The notes beneath the pieces were generated by a model. That model was given only the letters and a program-made list of their open reading frames with translations. It searched no databases and was not told where the DNA came from. From Planctomycetaceae bacterium (lineage in GTDB: Bacteria > Planctomycetota > Planctomycetia > Pirellulales > Pirellulaceae): 14,552 nt of DNA. The stretch is taken from the NCBI GenBank assembly GCA_007695205.1, contig REEF01000637.1, forward strand, positions 1-14,552, given 5' to 3'. A program made the translations under genes and the position numbers. Shown here piece by piece: positions 1 through 12,400 of this stretch; the stretch's first letter is position 1; every line of letters starts with the position of its first letter.

Positions 1-440
1 GCGATGGCAGGCCCCACGAAGATGCATCGACCGAAATCCCCATCGCCGTATTGGCCACGATATTGTTCATCACCGTGGGGCTGGCGGCATTGGTGATCTG
101 AATACCGATGCCCGACGGCGAGGGACCGCCGTACACCGTATTGTTGATTACCTTGCCCATTGGCACGGCCGCCTGAGGCGTGGTGCCCGTGTCGCCGCTG
201 ATCCGGATGCCAGCCGTACCGAAATCGGAAACCACGTTGTTGACCACCAGCGTGCTGGTCACCAACCGCGCGTTGTTCAGCACGGGCGTCTGCCGTACAG
301 GTCCGACGTAGGGGAAGTTGTTCCCCGCATCCCGCGCCCCGGCCTCGACGATAATCCCCGTCCCCGACACGTTGTGGATAAAGTTCCCCTCGATCACCAC
401 CATGCCCTGCTCGCGCGGCACGTTCCGATCTCCCGTGCGC
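1..440 (-). other. Second right-handed beta-helix (continues beyond window)
   Basis: Residues about 4049-4194. Coil phrases are GMVVIEGNFIHNVSGTGIIV, TSTLVVNNVVSDFGTAGIRI, GKVINNTVYGG, GIGIQITNAASPTVMNNIVA and NTAMGISVDASS. The repeating 'I/V-x-N-N-x-V/I' and 'G-I-x-I/V' phrases match the beta-helix family often annotated as PF13229. The region is cut by the window edge. Confidence 0.65.
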
Positions 441-3400
441 CACGCGATCGGCGCCTGGGGAATGACGACGGTGTCGATGTACGCGGCATCGGCGCCGAAC
501 ACGTTGGGGTTCCCCTTGGTGTAGCGCCACTCCAGCGTATGGGTCCCCTCCGAGATCGGGAATGACAACTGGACCCACTGTGGCGTGGCAGTCCCGACGC
601 CTGGCAGGAAGTTCAGAGCTGTGCCTCCAATGTTGATGATCTGAGGCGAACCGTTGATCAGGAACTGGAACCGATTGTAAGTAAAGCTCGGGCCGGGGCT
701 GGTATCTGGGAGGGCCGCGTCTACCATGACAAAAAAGCTGATAGTGCCCTGGCTGGTTTGAACGTTCTCCATTCGCGTAGCGGAATAGCCGCCCACCGCC
801 GTCACCGGAGCCGATTTGAAGCTCCTGGGCGGGCTGACCGCCCTCTCGCTCGAAGGCGCCCAGTTGCCCACGCTGCCCGGTGCATTGACGAACAGATTCA
901 TGTCGAACGGATCGAATTCCGCGGGCGCGTCGAAATTCGCCACCATCGGCGGCAGATTGGATGGCATCCCCGATACATGGCGGTCGTTGGTGTCGAACGT
1001 CTGGTAGATGGCCAGATCGGACTCCGTCTCGCTGATCGGCGCGGCGTATTCGGTGCCGCGGCGAATCTCGACCTGATAGGCGCCGCTGTCGATGACCGAG
1101 GGCGGTTCCGGAAGGTTGTTGATGTTCGCGCGCCCGCCGGCGAATCCGGAGTACAGATTGTCGAACGTGGACACTCCGGCCGGCGCCGCCGTCACCATCT
1201 CGCCGCGTTCGGCGAATCCGACGATGATGTTGTTGATGTAGAAGCCTTCATGCTGGTTGTCTTGGCTGCGAATCGAGCGCAGGTCGTGCCGGAATTCGCC
1301 GAACGTGTTGTTGTTCAGCGCGGGGGTGATCTGCGGCTGGCTGGGGTCGTTCATCGTGCCGGCCGTCGTGAAATCGAAGCGCAACCGCAGATCGGTTTGC
1401 CCCGCATAGGCCGACACATCGATGCGGGCCTGCCGCCACTCGGCAGTCGGGTACAACTGCTGGACCTGCGAACCGTTATAGGTATAGTCCTCCGACAGGA
1501 ACATGGGCAATTCGCCACCGGCGGTTGGCGTGGTGAGCAACGGGTTGTTCGTGGCCACCAGATCCCAAGTGGCGCCGCCATCGGCCGAGAGGAAGACGCG
1601 CGCCGCATCCCGGAAGGGATTGCTGGTATTGGTGTTCGTGCGCGAACCGCCGTGGTCCTCCGTCTCCAGGAAATAGTTGAAGTACAGCGTCGGCTGGTCC
1701 GCCGGCGCGTAGCCGTACAGGCTGAAGCTGTTGGTGGTCAGGCTCCCCAGCGCGCCGCCGGGCAGGTTGTACGTGCCCGCGATGTTGGGGTTGCTGGAAA
1801 GGTCCAGATGGACGTTGCCTTCCCGAACGCCGTACTGGCCCAAGGAGGTGTAGCGGTAGTAGGGCGAGGCGTTGTCCGAAACGTTTGCCGGCGCGTACTG
1901 GTCCAGGCCGAAGTAGAAACTGGTGTGCCCCGCAGACTCCCGCACATTGGTCTTCGTCGTCCGCCCGCCGGTGATCCGGCCCAGCCCGTCGTTCCCGTCG
2001 ACCAGCGCCTGGCTCGGCGTGCGCGTGTCGTCGGGCGCCGGATTGATCCCATGGCCGGCATTGTTGCCGCGGGTGGTGGTCGGGTGCCAGAGGTTGAAAT
2101 CCAACGGCGAGAATGCCAGACCGGTAATGCCGGGCAGCCCGGGAACCCGGGCGACAAATGCCCCGGCGACCCCATCGCCCGCCAGCACCAGGACCTGCGC
2201 CGCCGTCCCATCAGGCAGCGGATCGTTCACGTAGTCTTGCCAGCCCATCGCGGGAATACTTTGCCCCGCATACTGCCCCGTGAACACAACGCGCAGCGGC
2301 TCCTGGTTCAAAGGTCCACCCGCGACCGCGACATCCCCGATATTGATGTCGTTCAGCCCCTGCAGCACGCGCCGCAGGCTGGGAACGGCCGCCTGCTCGA
2401 CGGTCACCGTGATGTCTTGCGACGGATCGAGTTGGTCGCCGTCGCCGGTCATCACGTCCACTTGACTGCCCGCGCGGCTGCCGGTGAACTCGACGTTGTA
2501 CGAATTGCCCGCTGCCGGCGTCACAAGCACGTCGCCGATACCGAGATTTGGCAACCCTTCCAGGCGTTCCCGGACGCTGGCGATGCCCTGGTCCAGTATC
2601 GTGACCGACACGTTCACATCGCCAGTCCCCTCGCCGCTGATCTCCGGCACGTCGGTGCGCGCCAAGCCTCCGGTAAACTCGACGTCATAGCTGTTCGACG
2701 GCCCGGCGGTCACCGCGACATCGCCCGCATTGATGTTGGACAAGGCTTCCAGACGCGTTTGCACGCTGGTCCGCCCCGGCTCGAGCGTGTTGATCTGCAC
2801 CGAACCGTTTTCCAACGTGCTGTCCACCACGACCAACTCGGGAACGCCCTGCCCGCCCAACGCCTGCTGGAACCGGACCGTGATGTTGTTCGTCGGCAAT
2901 GGGCCACCATCGACAAAGATGTCGAACACGCCGATGGCATCCAATGCCACCAGCGCGCCGCGCACGCTCGGCGTCCCCCCATCGTCCACACGAGTCACTT
3001 CCACCTCGCCGGCGACCAGCCCCGTGTCATCAAACTCAAGTAGGTCGCGCACCGAATTGCCCAGTGCGCCGGCAAACTGAATCTGCACCGGATCTGGCAG
3101 CGGGCCGCCGGAGACCACCACATCACCCGGTTCGATATTGCTTAGCCCCACCAAGGCGTTGCGGACGTCCGCAGCGTTTGCAAACCGTTCGATGGGGTTG
3201 GTCGTCTGGCCTTCGAAGGTCAGGGTGAAGGTTCCACTGCTGGGAGGCCCGATCAACCGCAACTGTTGCCTTTCGTTGATGCCGTCGCCCGTCGTCGGCG
3301 CATTCCAGCCGATGCGCTGCGTCTCCTCCGTGCCAAACTGCAAAATGAAAGAACCGCTATCCGGATTGTCCACCACCTCGATCTGCTGCAACTCGTCGAC

Positions 3401-6400
3401 GTCGGTCGATGCGGGCGCGTCAAAGGCGATCGGATCCGTGGTCTGATCACCGAAAGTCAGCGTAAACGTCTCGGTCGGGCTGCCGGTCAATTGCACGCGC
3501 TGCAGCGCGTTGACGCCGGTATCCAGCGGCGCGTTCCAAGCGATCGGTTGCGTATCTTGGCCTTGGAAATGTAGGGTGTAGGTCCCGCCGGTGGCAGTGC
3601 CCGAGAACTCGACCGTTTGCACCATGTTCACGTCGACGGTGGCTTGCGTGGTGACGGCGATCGGCTCGGTCCATTGCCCTTGGAAATTCAATTGGAACAT
3701 GCCCTCGGTGGGGGCGCCCAACAAGCTGATCTCTTGTACCGTATCGCCCGACTGGAAAACCATCTGGGGTTCGCCCGAGCTATCGAGTGCGTACAGATCG
3801 CCAGTGCCGCTGGTCGCGAACAGCATGTTCGCATACATCCCGCCCTCGACGTTCTGCGGGCCGAGGGTCAGCCCCTGCAGATCGGTGATGCCGAATTCCG
3901 CGTTCAGATCGCGGTAGTATTGAACCTGCCCATTAAACTTGCTGATCCGCAGAAATTCGCCCGCAGCGGTCACGCCGAACAGTTGGCCTCCGTTGTAACT
4001 GCCCATGGCCAAGCCGGTGACGTGGCCGTTCAACGGTGTGCCGCTGCCCCCGCCAGTCACATATGTTGGGCCGCCGCCCAGGTTGCGGCCCTGAATCCCT
4101 CCATCGTCCCCGGCCCTTAGCCCGGCCAAGACCAAACGCCGCGAGTTTTCATTGCCGTTGATCGCATTGATGATGGCATTGGCCGTCGAAGTGATGTTCC
4201 CGTCACCGTCGCGATTCACACGGACAGTAATGGTTCGCGTGTCCAGGCTCACGCCGACGACACTCGTTCCCCCGCCCGTCACAGGCTGGATGTTGATTGT
4301 GATCTCGTTGCTGCGCTCGCCGGAATCCTTGGATTGTATGTCGATCCTCGCCGCGTTGCCGTCCTGGTTGACCAAGGTAATGGTCGTTGTCGACTTGCTA
4401 ACGCCCGGTGGCTGGATATAGCCCAGCACACCGGTCGAACCGCGATTGATGCCGCCCGTTGTGCCCAGGTTGGCCGGTTCGGCGGAACCGTTGTCGGGAT
4501 TGAAGCGGTACAGCTTCGACGTATAGCCTTCCGCCGCGCCGTACGGATCCTGCTCGCGGACCGCGTAATACCCGATGTAGACCGGTTCGAGCAAGTTGCT
4601 GTGCGTACCGAGCCGTTCGATGGTCAGGGCGTCCACCCAATCGCTGGTCGTCGTCTGATGCCGCCGGTTGATCGATGGGCTCGAGCCCCCAAGGATGTCG
4701 GAACCCACGGGCCCGACGGGAACGGTGCCGTAGCCGGCGATCCCGTCGTTGCCGATCACTTCCATAGCGCCGGTGTCGGTGTTGATGCGCACCAGTTGCC
4801 CGACATTGTTGGCGTTTCCGGGCAGCCGGCGGTAAGCGTACAGGTACCCGTCCCCGCGCATATGGACGTCCTGGACGTCATTCCACGCGCCCTGGCTGAC
4901 CCGCGTCACCCGTTCGCCCGTGAACGGGTCTACGGTCCAAAGATTGGTCGGCCGGCCCACGTACAACTGCACGTCGCCCAGAGTGAACGGCGTCACGTGG
5001 GTTTGCAGTTGCGAGGCAGTGCGGATCTCCAGCAAGGGGCCGGACACCGGGTCGATTTTCGCGCCGTGAGAGGTGTAGCCGGTGTACCCGATATGGTCCT
5101 CGACGATTCGGCTGACCGACGTCACCGGTTCCAGGCGGACGTTGGTATAGGCCGAACCGCGCAGGACCTGCGCGTTCAACGCAGTCGGCAACTGCTGGTT
5201 GTTGACGACCGCCAGATAGTAGGTCGCATTTGTCGCGGGCAACTGGATCGGGCCAATGAACGGGTCCCTGGTCCCCACGCTGCCGCGGCTCAGGTCATGC
5301 AGGTGCGTTCCCTGCCCCGGCGAGGGGCGATCGTCTTCGATGTTCGACGCGCGCCCGACGTGGATCAAACGCCCGGCGGAATCGAACAGGGCGATGGTCG
5401 TGTCCGGGCGCGTCAGACCGTCCGCCCAGTCCAGATCGATGACCGTCGACCACGAGTTGCCGCCGTCGTTCACTCCGCCGATGGCCTGGATCTGTTGGTA
5501 ATCCAGCGTGAACTGGTAGAAGTCGATATCGCCGGCGTTGTCCAGTCTGCCGCCGAAACTGACGTTGCCGCGATCCGAGGCCAGTAGGTTCCCAAGTGGA
5601 TTGGCCAGGGCGGGGGTATTGGCGTTGCCGGGCCATTCACGCCCCTCACCCGTCAACGGGCTGTGATAGGGCAACCCGCGCACGATGATTCCGTTGGTGG
5701 CGTAGGAGATGTCCGCGAACCGGACCGCGACGCCCGGCTGCTGGTCGCGCTGTTGCAGCCGGATCTGCAATTGATACCGGCCGCTGGTCAAGCCGCCCTT
5801 GAGATCCGACAAATTGCTTTCCCCAGGATTGCTGCGGACGCGGACGAAGTACGTATTGGTCGTTCCCGCGGCACCTGGCAGCAGCACTCGCATGCCGGGA
5901 TCGTTGATCGACTGGGAGTAGAAGTCGCCGCCGTACTGCGGGGCCTTCATCAGTGGCAGAGCCGTGACGCTCCCCGATATCAATGTGGTGTTGTTCACTG
6001 ACCGAGCCAACACGACGCCGCTGGAGTTGACCAATTCCAGCACCGCGTCCAGCGCCGGATCCGTCTTGTCGATGTCCAACCATACCTCGGTACCGGCGTT
6101 GGCCGTAAAGCTGTACACGTCCACGTCGTTGGGCGCATCCAAGCTGATGTAGCCATGCACCTGAAACCCGCTACGGCGGTTCTCGTTGGCGCTCTTTAGA
6201 TTCGGCGCCAAATCGCCCAAGTGCTGCGCCGAGCCCGGAGTTCCATTGATATCCACGCCGCCGGTCAACGGCCGTTCGATCTCGTTCACCACGACCATGT
6301 TCGTGTCGTTGGCGTACTTGTCGAACAAGATCCCCGCCCAGTAGTTGGCCGGGGTGGGAACGGTCGCGCCGCCGTTACCGTTGGTGTCGGTGTGCGGGAA

Positions 6401-9400
6401 GCCGTTGGGGTCCAGACTGGCGCCAACGGAATCGTCGTGCAACGAGGTCATGACCACGGGGAAACCCGGCGTTCCCGCGACCTGCATGCTGCCGCCGATC
6501 CGGTCGGCGATCTCCAAAAGCGTCATGCTGGAAGTGCCGATATCGAATCCAGCGCCAGCACCCAACTTGACGACCAGACTGGCGTCCGGAGCGCTCTGCA
6601 ACCGCAGCCCGCCCGAAGTATGGAATTTATCGTCGGTGATCTTGCCCGACGCCAGCACATGCACGATGTCCGTGTCGTCCCAGACGGTGGCCCGGTCCAG
6701 CGGGCCCGAGCGGACCTTCATTCCCAGGATGGCACCGGGGATCGTGGTATCGTTTGCCATCCGGTTCAAGCGGACCAACGGTCCCAGATTGTTGGCGAAC
6801 TGGGGGAAATCATCCAGCGGGCCGGTGGCGCGGCCCGGATCGGTCACGCTGCGGGCTTCCATGGCGTTGGCGTCGATGCTGATCAGCGCCCCGGCATTGT
6901 TGCGGAACACGTTGTTGACGATCACCGGTTGGGCGCCGCGGACGAAGATCACCGCTTGGTCGTTGTTTTCGCGGCCGGCGCGGTTATTCGTCAACTCCCG
7001 TCCATGCTGGTTGTTCTCGAACGTCGTGTTGGCGACTCGCAAACTGGCTTCATGCACGCCGATGGCATTAAAGCTGCCGGTGCCGCCTTCGATCGGCGTC
7101 TGGCCGCCGCCAAAGGCGATGTAAGCGTGATCGATCTTGCCGCGGCTGGCTAAGTTGAACAGCAGACCGCCCCAGTCGCCCCGGTTGGGCGTGTTCGACG
7201 GATCGGTGCCGAATCCGTCGCTGGCCGTGTCGAAGGTCCCGCTGGCGCCGCCGTAGCGGTCGTCTTTCAGCGACGTGAAGATCACCGGCCGCTCGGCGGT
7301 GCCTTCGGCGATGATCTGAGCCGAACCCCGTTCGGCTTCGATTCGCGCCCCGCTCAACTTGACCACCACGCCCGGCTCGACCAACAACCGGCCGCCAGGT
7401 CGTGCCGTTCGCTGGCCGCCCTCGACCAGCGTGCGAGTCACGACCGCCCCGCCGTCCAACTCGCTGTAGTCGATGTCCAGCGGCTGCCGATTCGTGCTGC
7501 CGGCCTGGTTGATGTACTCGATGACCACCGGGGCCTGCGGCAACGGCCCGCCGGTCACCCGCACGCCGCCCATGCCGACTCCCTGCAATGCCTCCAAAGC
7601 GCTCTCGATCTCGGCAACGGTCGCGTTCCACGGCAGCTGGGCTCCGCCACTGATGGTGAAAGTTCCGTCCGTCGGGTTACCCAGCGCACGCAGTTCCTGG
7701 ATTTCGTTGTTGATCACCATGCCGCCCGCGTTGCCGACGATGTGCAGGTTCTCGGCGATCACGTGGGTGATATCCGTCGCACGGAACCGAGCGTTGACGC
7801 TCAGTTTGTCGATTGTGGCTTCGAAAGCCGTCGTGACCCGTACGAACAGCGCGTTCAGCGAGTTGTCCTTCACGATGTTGCCGTGGATGTGCGGACCATG
7901 ACGGCCGCCGGAGTCGTCGAACGCGTTCGGATCTGCCGAGATGGCCGCGCCGGCGCTGTTGGTGATCCGCGAGAACGCCACCGTCGGTCGCTGACCGGCG
8001 ATGTAGATCGGATCGAAAGCGTCCAGGATGCCATTGACGTCCACCTGACCACCGCCGTAGGTGATGTCGGCGTGGTAGATGGAATTCAAGAAAACGCCCC
8101 TCGTCGAATCCGGCGAACTCCGTCGATTCAGGTCCGAATCCTCACGCAACACGATCCCGCCCCATTGACCAGGTGCGGGACCCGGCGAAACCCCATCGCT
8201 GTCGCCGCCCAAAGCGTCGTTGCGGAACGAAGTCAGATGGACCTGTGCGTAGGGCGTCCCCAGCAACTGCAGCGCGCCATGTTGGCGGTTGGCGCCCAGG
8301 ATCGGCGTCCCCACGTCGATGTTGGCGCCTTGCAGCTTCAATACCGCACCGCCGTCGATCATCGCCGTCACACCTTGCGGCACATCGAAATTCCGCCCAT
8401 CGGGCAAAGTCGCGCCGATGTTGTCCACGCCGATCAAGTACGGCCGAGCATCGTTCAGCGTGTCCAAGTTCCGATCCGGCCCGCCGTTGCCGACGATCCG
8501 CACCAGATTGGGCGTCTGCAACAGACCGGGCGATTCGCTCAGGTCCATCGTTACGACGTTCGTCAGATCTACCGTTCCATTGGCGACATTGTAGGCGGCT
8601 ACGGAAACCTGAAAATCGTCGGTCACGCTCTGAATCGCATCGCGTATTGCTTCCACCACGTCTCCGACGCTGGTCGCCGTCGAGATATCGATGCGGATGT
8701 TGGTTCCGATCACATCGCCCGCTCCACCATCCTTGTCAAACTCGAAGAACTTCGTCGGATTCGAGCCGTCGCTGATCGTGAAATAGTCGCCATCGTTGAT
8801 TCCCTCGGGACCGTCGACGGGCACCACGATCCGCGAACCGGCTTTCTGCAACCCCGCCGCGATCGTGCTGAACGGCTTGGCGGTCGAACCATCCTGTTGA
8901 CCGATCGGAGTCGGTGACGCTTTGTCGACAAAGATGGTGTTGCCGGCCTGGAACCAGAAGTTGAACGCACCGCCCGCCCGGCCATCCGCATTGCCATCCA
9001 ACGCATTGGCCGCCAGCTCGGGATTGTCGATATCCACCAGCGCCGAGCCTCGCGCGGTTTCAAAGTCCAAACGCAGTTCGTAGATCCCGTCCGACTGACC
9101 GCCAAATCCCGTGTCGGACACCGTCGGATCGTAGTTCGTATTCCCGCGTGCCGTGACCCCGACGTAGTAGGTTCCGGGCTCTAGATCAATCTCCAAAAAC
9201 GGGTCGGCTCCATAGAAACCATCGTTGCGTGCGATGACTTCGCGGTTCCCGCCGCTCAGCGCTAGCGTCGTCCCGGAACCAATGCCAGTCATGTCCGTCG
9301 TGGGCGAGCCGGACAGTTGGCTGGCCGTCACCAGGCGGGTGGCCGCCGTGCTGCCGTTGATCGCGGCGACGACCTGCTCTGCCGTGCTGGGATTACCGGC

Positions 9401-12400
9401 GTTGGTATTCAGCGTCAACGTCACCGTATGGCCGCTGACCGAGACCAAGGGGTTGCCCGGACCGCCTAAATCGGACTTCTGCACCACCACGCGGATACCG
9501 TTGCCGAACACACCCGCGTTGGCCGCCGTGAATTGCAACTGGGCCGCACCGCCGCTGCCGAATCCCGACGTTACTCGAGCGTACGGGTCGCGGAACAACG
9601 TCAACGCAGCATCCAACGTACTGGCAGCGGGTGTTCGGCGCTCGGCCATCACGTCGGCCGTGAAATAGCCGGGTTCGGTCACGTTGAACTTGTACAAATC
9701 GATATCGGTCGAGTAAGGCGGGTACAGCCGCTGCAGGTGCACCAGATCGTGACCGCTCCAAAGCGTCTCTGCCGAATTGCCTCGCCCCATCACCGAAGGC
9801 AGATCGTACGAATGTCCGATACCCATCTCGTGCCCGATCTCGTGCAGCGCCACGCCCATCCAACCGCCCATCCAATCGTTGTCGTCGGCATGGAACAGTG
9901 CGTTCATGATGACCATGCCGCCTGTCGAAATACCGCCGACAGCGTTCACCGGCAGGGTCGGATCCGCGGCGCGGATGTCGCCCGTCACCACCTGCATCCC
10001 AGCGCTGGCGTGTTCCACCCACTGGACGCCCGTGTAGTGACTGAGCGATTCGAAAATCGCTCGCGTCATCTGCTTCTGGTCCTCGGTGATCTGATTGAAC
10101 AAGGGAGTCCCCTGCGGATCGCGACCGTAACGGTCGGCAAAATTGTAGTAGCGCAAGGGAATCGGACCTGGCAAACGCGGCGTCGTGCCGATGCCGATCT
10201 CGTGGCTTTCCACAGGAATACGCCGATGTCCGGGTTCGTCGTCACCACCGGGCATCGGGGGCCGCAGAACCGGTTGGGGCTCGATCTGCGCCACGATGTT
10301 CTTTCCCGCCAAGCCCAGCACGCCCACGTCGGTGGCCGTCGCGTACGAGCTGTTGTCGTCATCAGTCAAGTCCAACACCGCGGTCGTGCTGATGTCCAGA
10401 TGGTACGAGCCCGTTCCGCTGTGGCCCGTGATCTCGACGTAATACGTTCCCGGCGGTTGGACCGCGTCGGTCTGCAGGGTATCCAGCAATCCGGCGTCTT
10501 GATCGACCAGGTTCACGTCCGCGATGGGACTGCCGTTCCGATCCAGCAAGCGAATCGTTGTGTCCAGCGAGGCCACCGGCAAGGCCGTGACGGTCACGTG
10601 TCCCGCCGCTGCCAACTCGAAGCGGTACATATCCACGTCCGCAGGACCCGCCGGCGTATCCCCCAAGTAGGCCACCGTGCTGAAGGCCGTGCTGTCGAAC
10701 AAAGTCCCCAATCGCACCGCCTCGCCTCTTGTGTTGTTGGGCTCCGGCGAAGTCCCGATCTGCAGCCGGTAGGTTGCTGTCGGCAAATCGGCGGCGAACT
10801 TCAGCTTCGCGGTGTGCTGGACGGGATCGTAGGTGACCGATTGCGGGATGCGAATCGTGTCGTCCGACACATCGACCAGCCGATAAAACGCGGGGTTCTC
10901 GGCTCGGGTTTTTTCGAGCGTGTCGTTGTTGAAGTACACCGTCACGACTTCGGCCCGCTGAATCAACCCGCCTTCGGCCAGCGTCAGTCCGCCGGGCACG
11001 GCGGTCAGCAAACGGGCCGTCGGATGAAAAGCGTTGCCGCGGACGATGACCGAACTGCCAGCCGTGGAAACCGACTCGACGTCCAGATAACTTGCCTGGC
11101 TGGCGATCGCCGTCTGGATCCGCGACGCCACAGTGGATGCAGCCTCCCCGGCACTGAATGATACTTCTGTGTTTCCAGGTAGCACGCCGTCATTGATGGC
11201 TTCATCGTCCAGCTCCAGCACCACTTCCCGGCTGCCGACGGTCAGTAGGATGCGATCACCATCCCGCAAGTTTCCCACACTGCCGACGCTGATCACCAAA
11301 TCCCGCAACACAGGCTGCGGTACCACAGACGTGACCTGCGGTCCCAGATCGATTGTAAAGGTCAGCCTGTCGTCCAGCCCCCCATTGAAGGCCTCGCCGT
11401 CGCTGTTCCTCAAAATCGTATCGGGACCTGTGCCGTAGACCTCGATCCGATAGAGATCGTTGGGCAACGGCCGGGCGAAACGATAGATGACTTCGTTCGG
11501 ATTGGCCTCGTTCAACGCCAGGTACCCCGGCGCGACCGCCATGTCGTTGGCTCCGTCCAAGACCACCGGGTTGATTACCATCGGCGCACTGATATCCGTG
11601 GTCGGACTGCCTATCGGAATGCTGGCCCGAACGTGAGTACTGGCAGCCGGATGATTATTGATCGCGTTGACCAGCCCCTGAGCCGTCGTGGGATTGGCCG
11701 GATTGCTGTTCAACGTGACCGTGATGGTCGCCGGCGACGGCGGAGTCGTCACGGGGGCACTGACCGCAAGTGTCGGGCCGGCAGCCGCTCCCAGGTCCGC
11801 TTTACGAAACGCCACCGTCAGACCGTTCCCACCAGGGCCCGGTTGGACCGCCGTAAACAAAACTTCCAGAGGGATACCGCCTACGTTGAAATCGGTCGAG
11901 CCCTGCGCTGCATTGGCTCCTGCGGTCGTCAACGGCGAGTAATTCACCGGGATCGCCGAGTTGCCAACCGGTGCCGTCTCGTTTCCCGATCGTATCGACG
12001 CTCGGACTAATAGATTGGCGACATCATCGCGGTTGACTGCGTCCACCATGGCCTGCGCCGCGGTCGGGGTTGTCGTGCTGGCGTTAAGCGTGACATCGAT
12101 CGTCTTGGCCGCTAAGTCCGCTTCGACGATCGGCAATTCGCCAGGTCCCAAGTCGGATTTGCTCACGCGGATCTCGATGCCGTTGCCACCGTCGCCCAAC
12201 CGCAAGGCATCGAATTGCACCACCACCGCGCCGTCGGTTCCCAGGTCCGAATAGACATGACCGACCTCGAAGCTGTTGTCTCCTCCCGCACGGGTAATCG
12301 CAATACCTGACAACGTGTCTGTATCGATCGCCTGTCCCGGGCTAAACCGCAATGTAAGCTCCTGCGGCGTTTCTGTCCGCAGATCGCCGTCAAGCAAAAA

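Larger units (their letters stand above)
2060..4996 (-). other. Beta-propeller-like region interrupted by two insert blocks
   Basis: Residues about 2530-3508. Blade-like phrases include LYVGRPTNLWTVDPFTGE, YLYAYRRLP with VRINTDTGAMEVIG, SKLYRFNPDNGSAEP, LFGVTAAGEFLRISKFNG, LFATSGTGDLYALDSSGE and ITGLAFSPLDFNLWHPT. The pattern 'location-label, value, then N/D-x-x-T/S-G' is typical of propellers. The blades are separated by an insert at 4093-4383 and a large repeat block at 2241-3735. The family cannot be fixed from sequence alone. Confidence 0.45.
6242..9052 (-). other. Long right-handed parallel beta-helix region
   Basis: Residues about 1178-2114. It begins with a lead-in (LDGNADGRAGGAFNFWFQ, then STAKPFSTIAAGLQKAG) like that of DUF1565-type beta-helix proteins. 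Repeated coil phrases follow: WGGIVLRED, WGGLLFNLASRGKIDHAYI, ANTTFENNQHG, QPVIVNNVFRNNAGALI and YWAGILFDKY. Runs of Asn and Gly at turns and the recurring 'P/A-x-x-W-G/A-G-I/L' phrase fit a stacked helix of roughly 20-25-residue coils. Such regions commonly bind polysaccharide or act as stalks. Two modules are inserted (8521-8822 and 7405-7690). Confidence 0.6.

Noticed and set aside
758..3043. Plus-strand open frame of 761 codons
   Set aside because: It is antisense to the giant gene; its product is Arg/His/Val-rich with no domain pattern, as expected from the complement of a GC-rich coding frame.
4334..5587. Plus-strand open frame of 417 codons
   Set aside because: Antisense shadow of the propeller and PPC part of the giant gene; no ribosome site and no recognisable motif.
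7742..8917. Plus-strand open frame of 391 codons
   Set aside because: Antisense to the beta-helix region of the giant gene and lacking any domain pattern.
9533..11161. Plus-strand open frame of 542 codons
   Set aside because: Antisense to the protease, PPC and Ig-like parts, whose minus-strand motifs are clear; composition is of shadow type.
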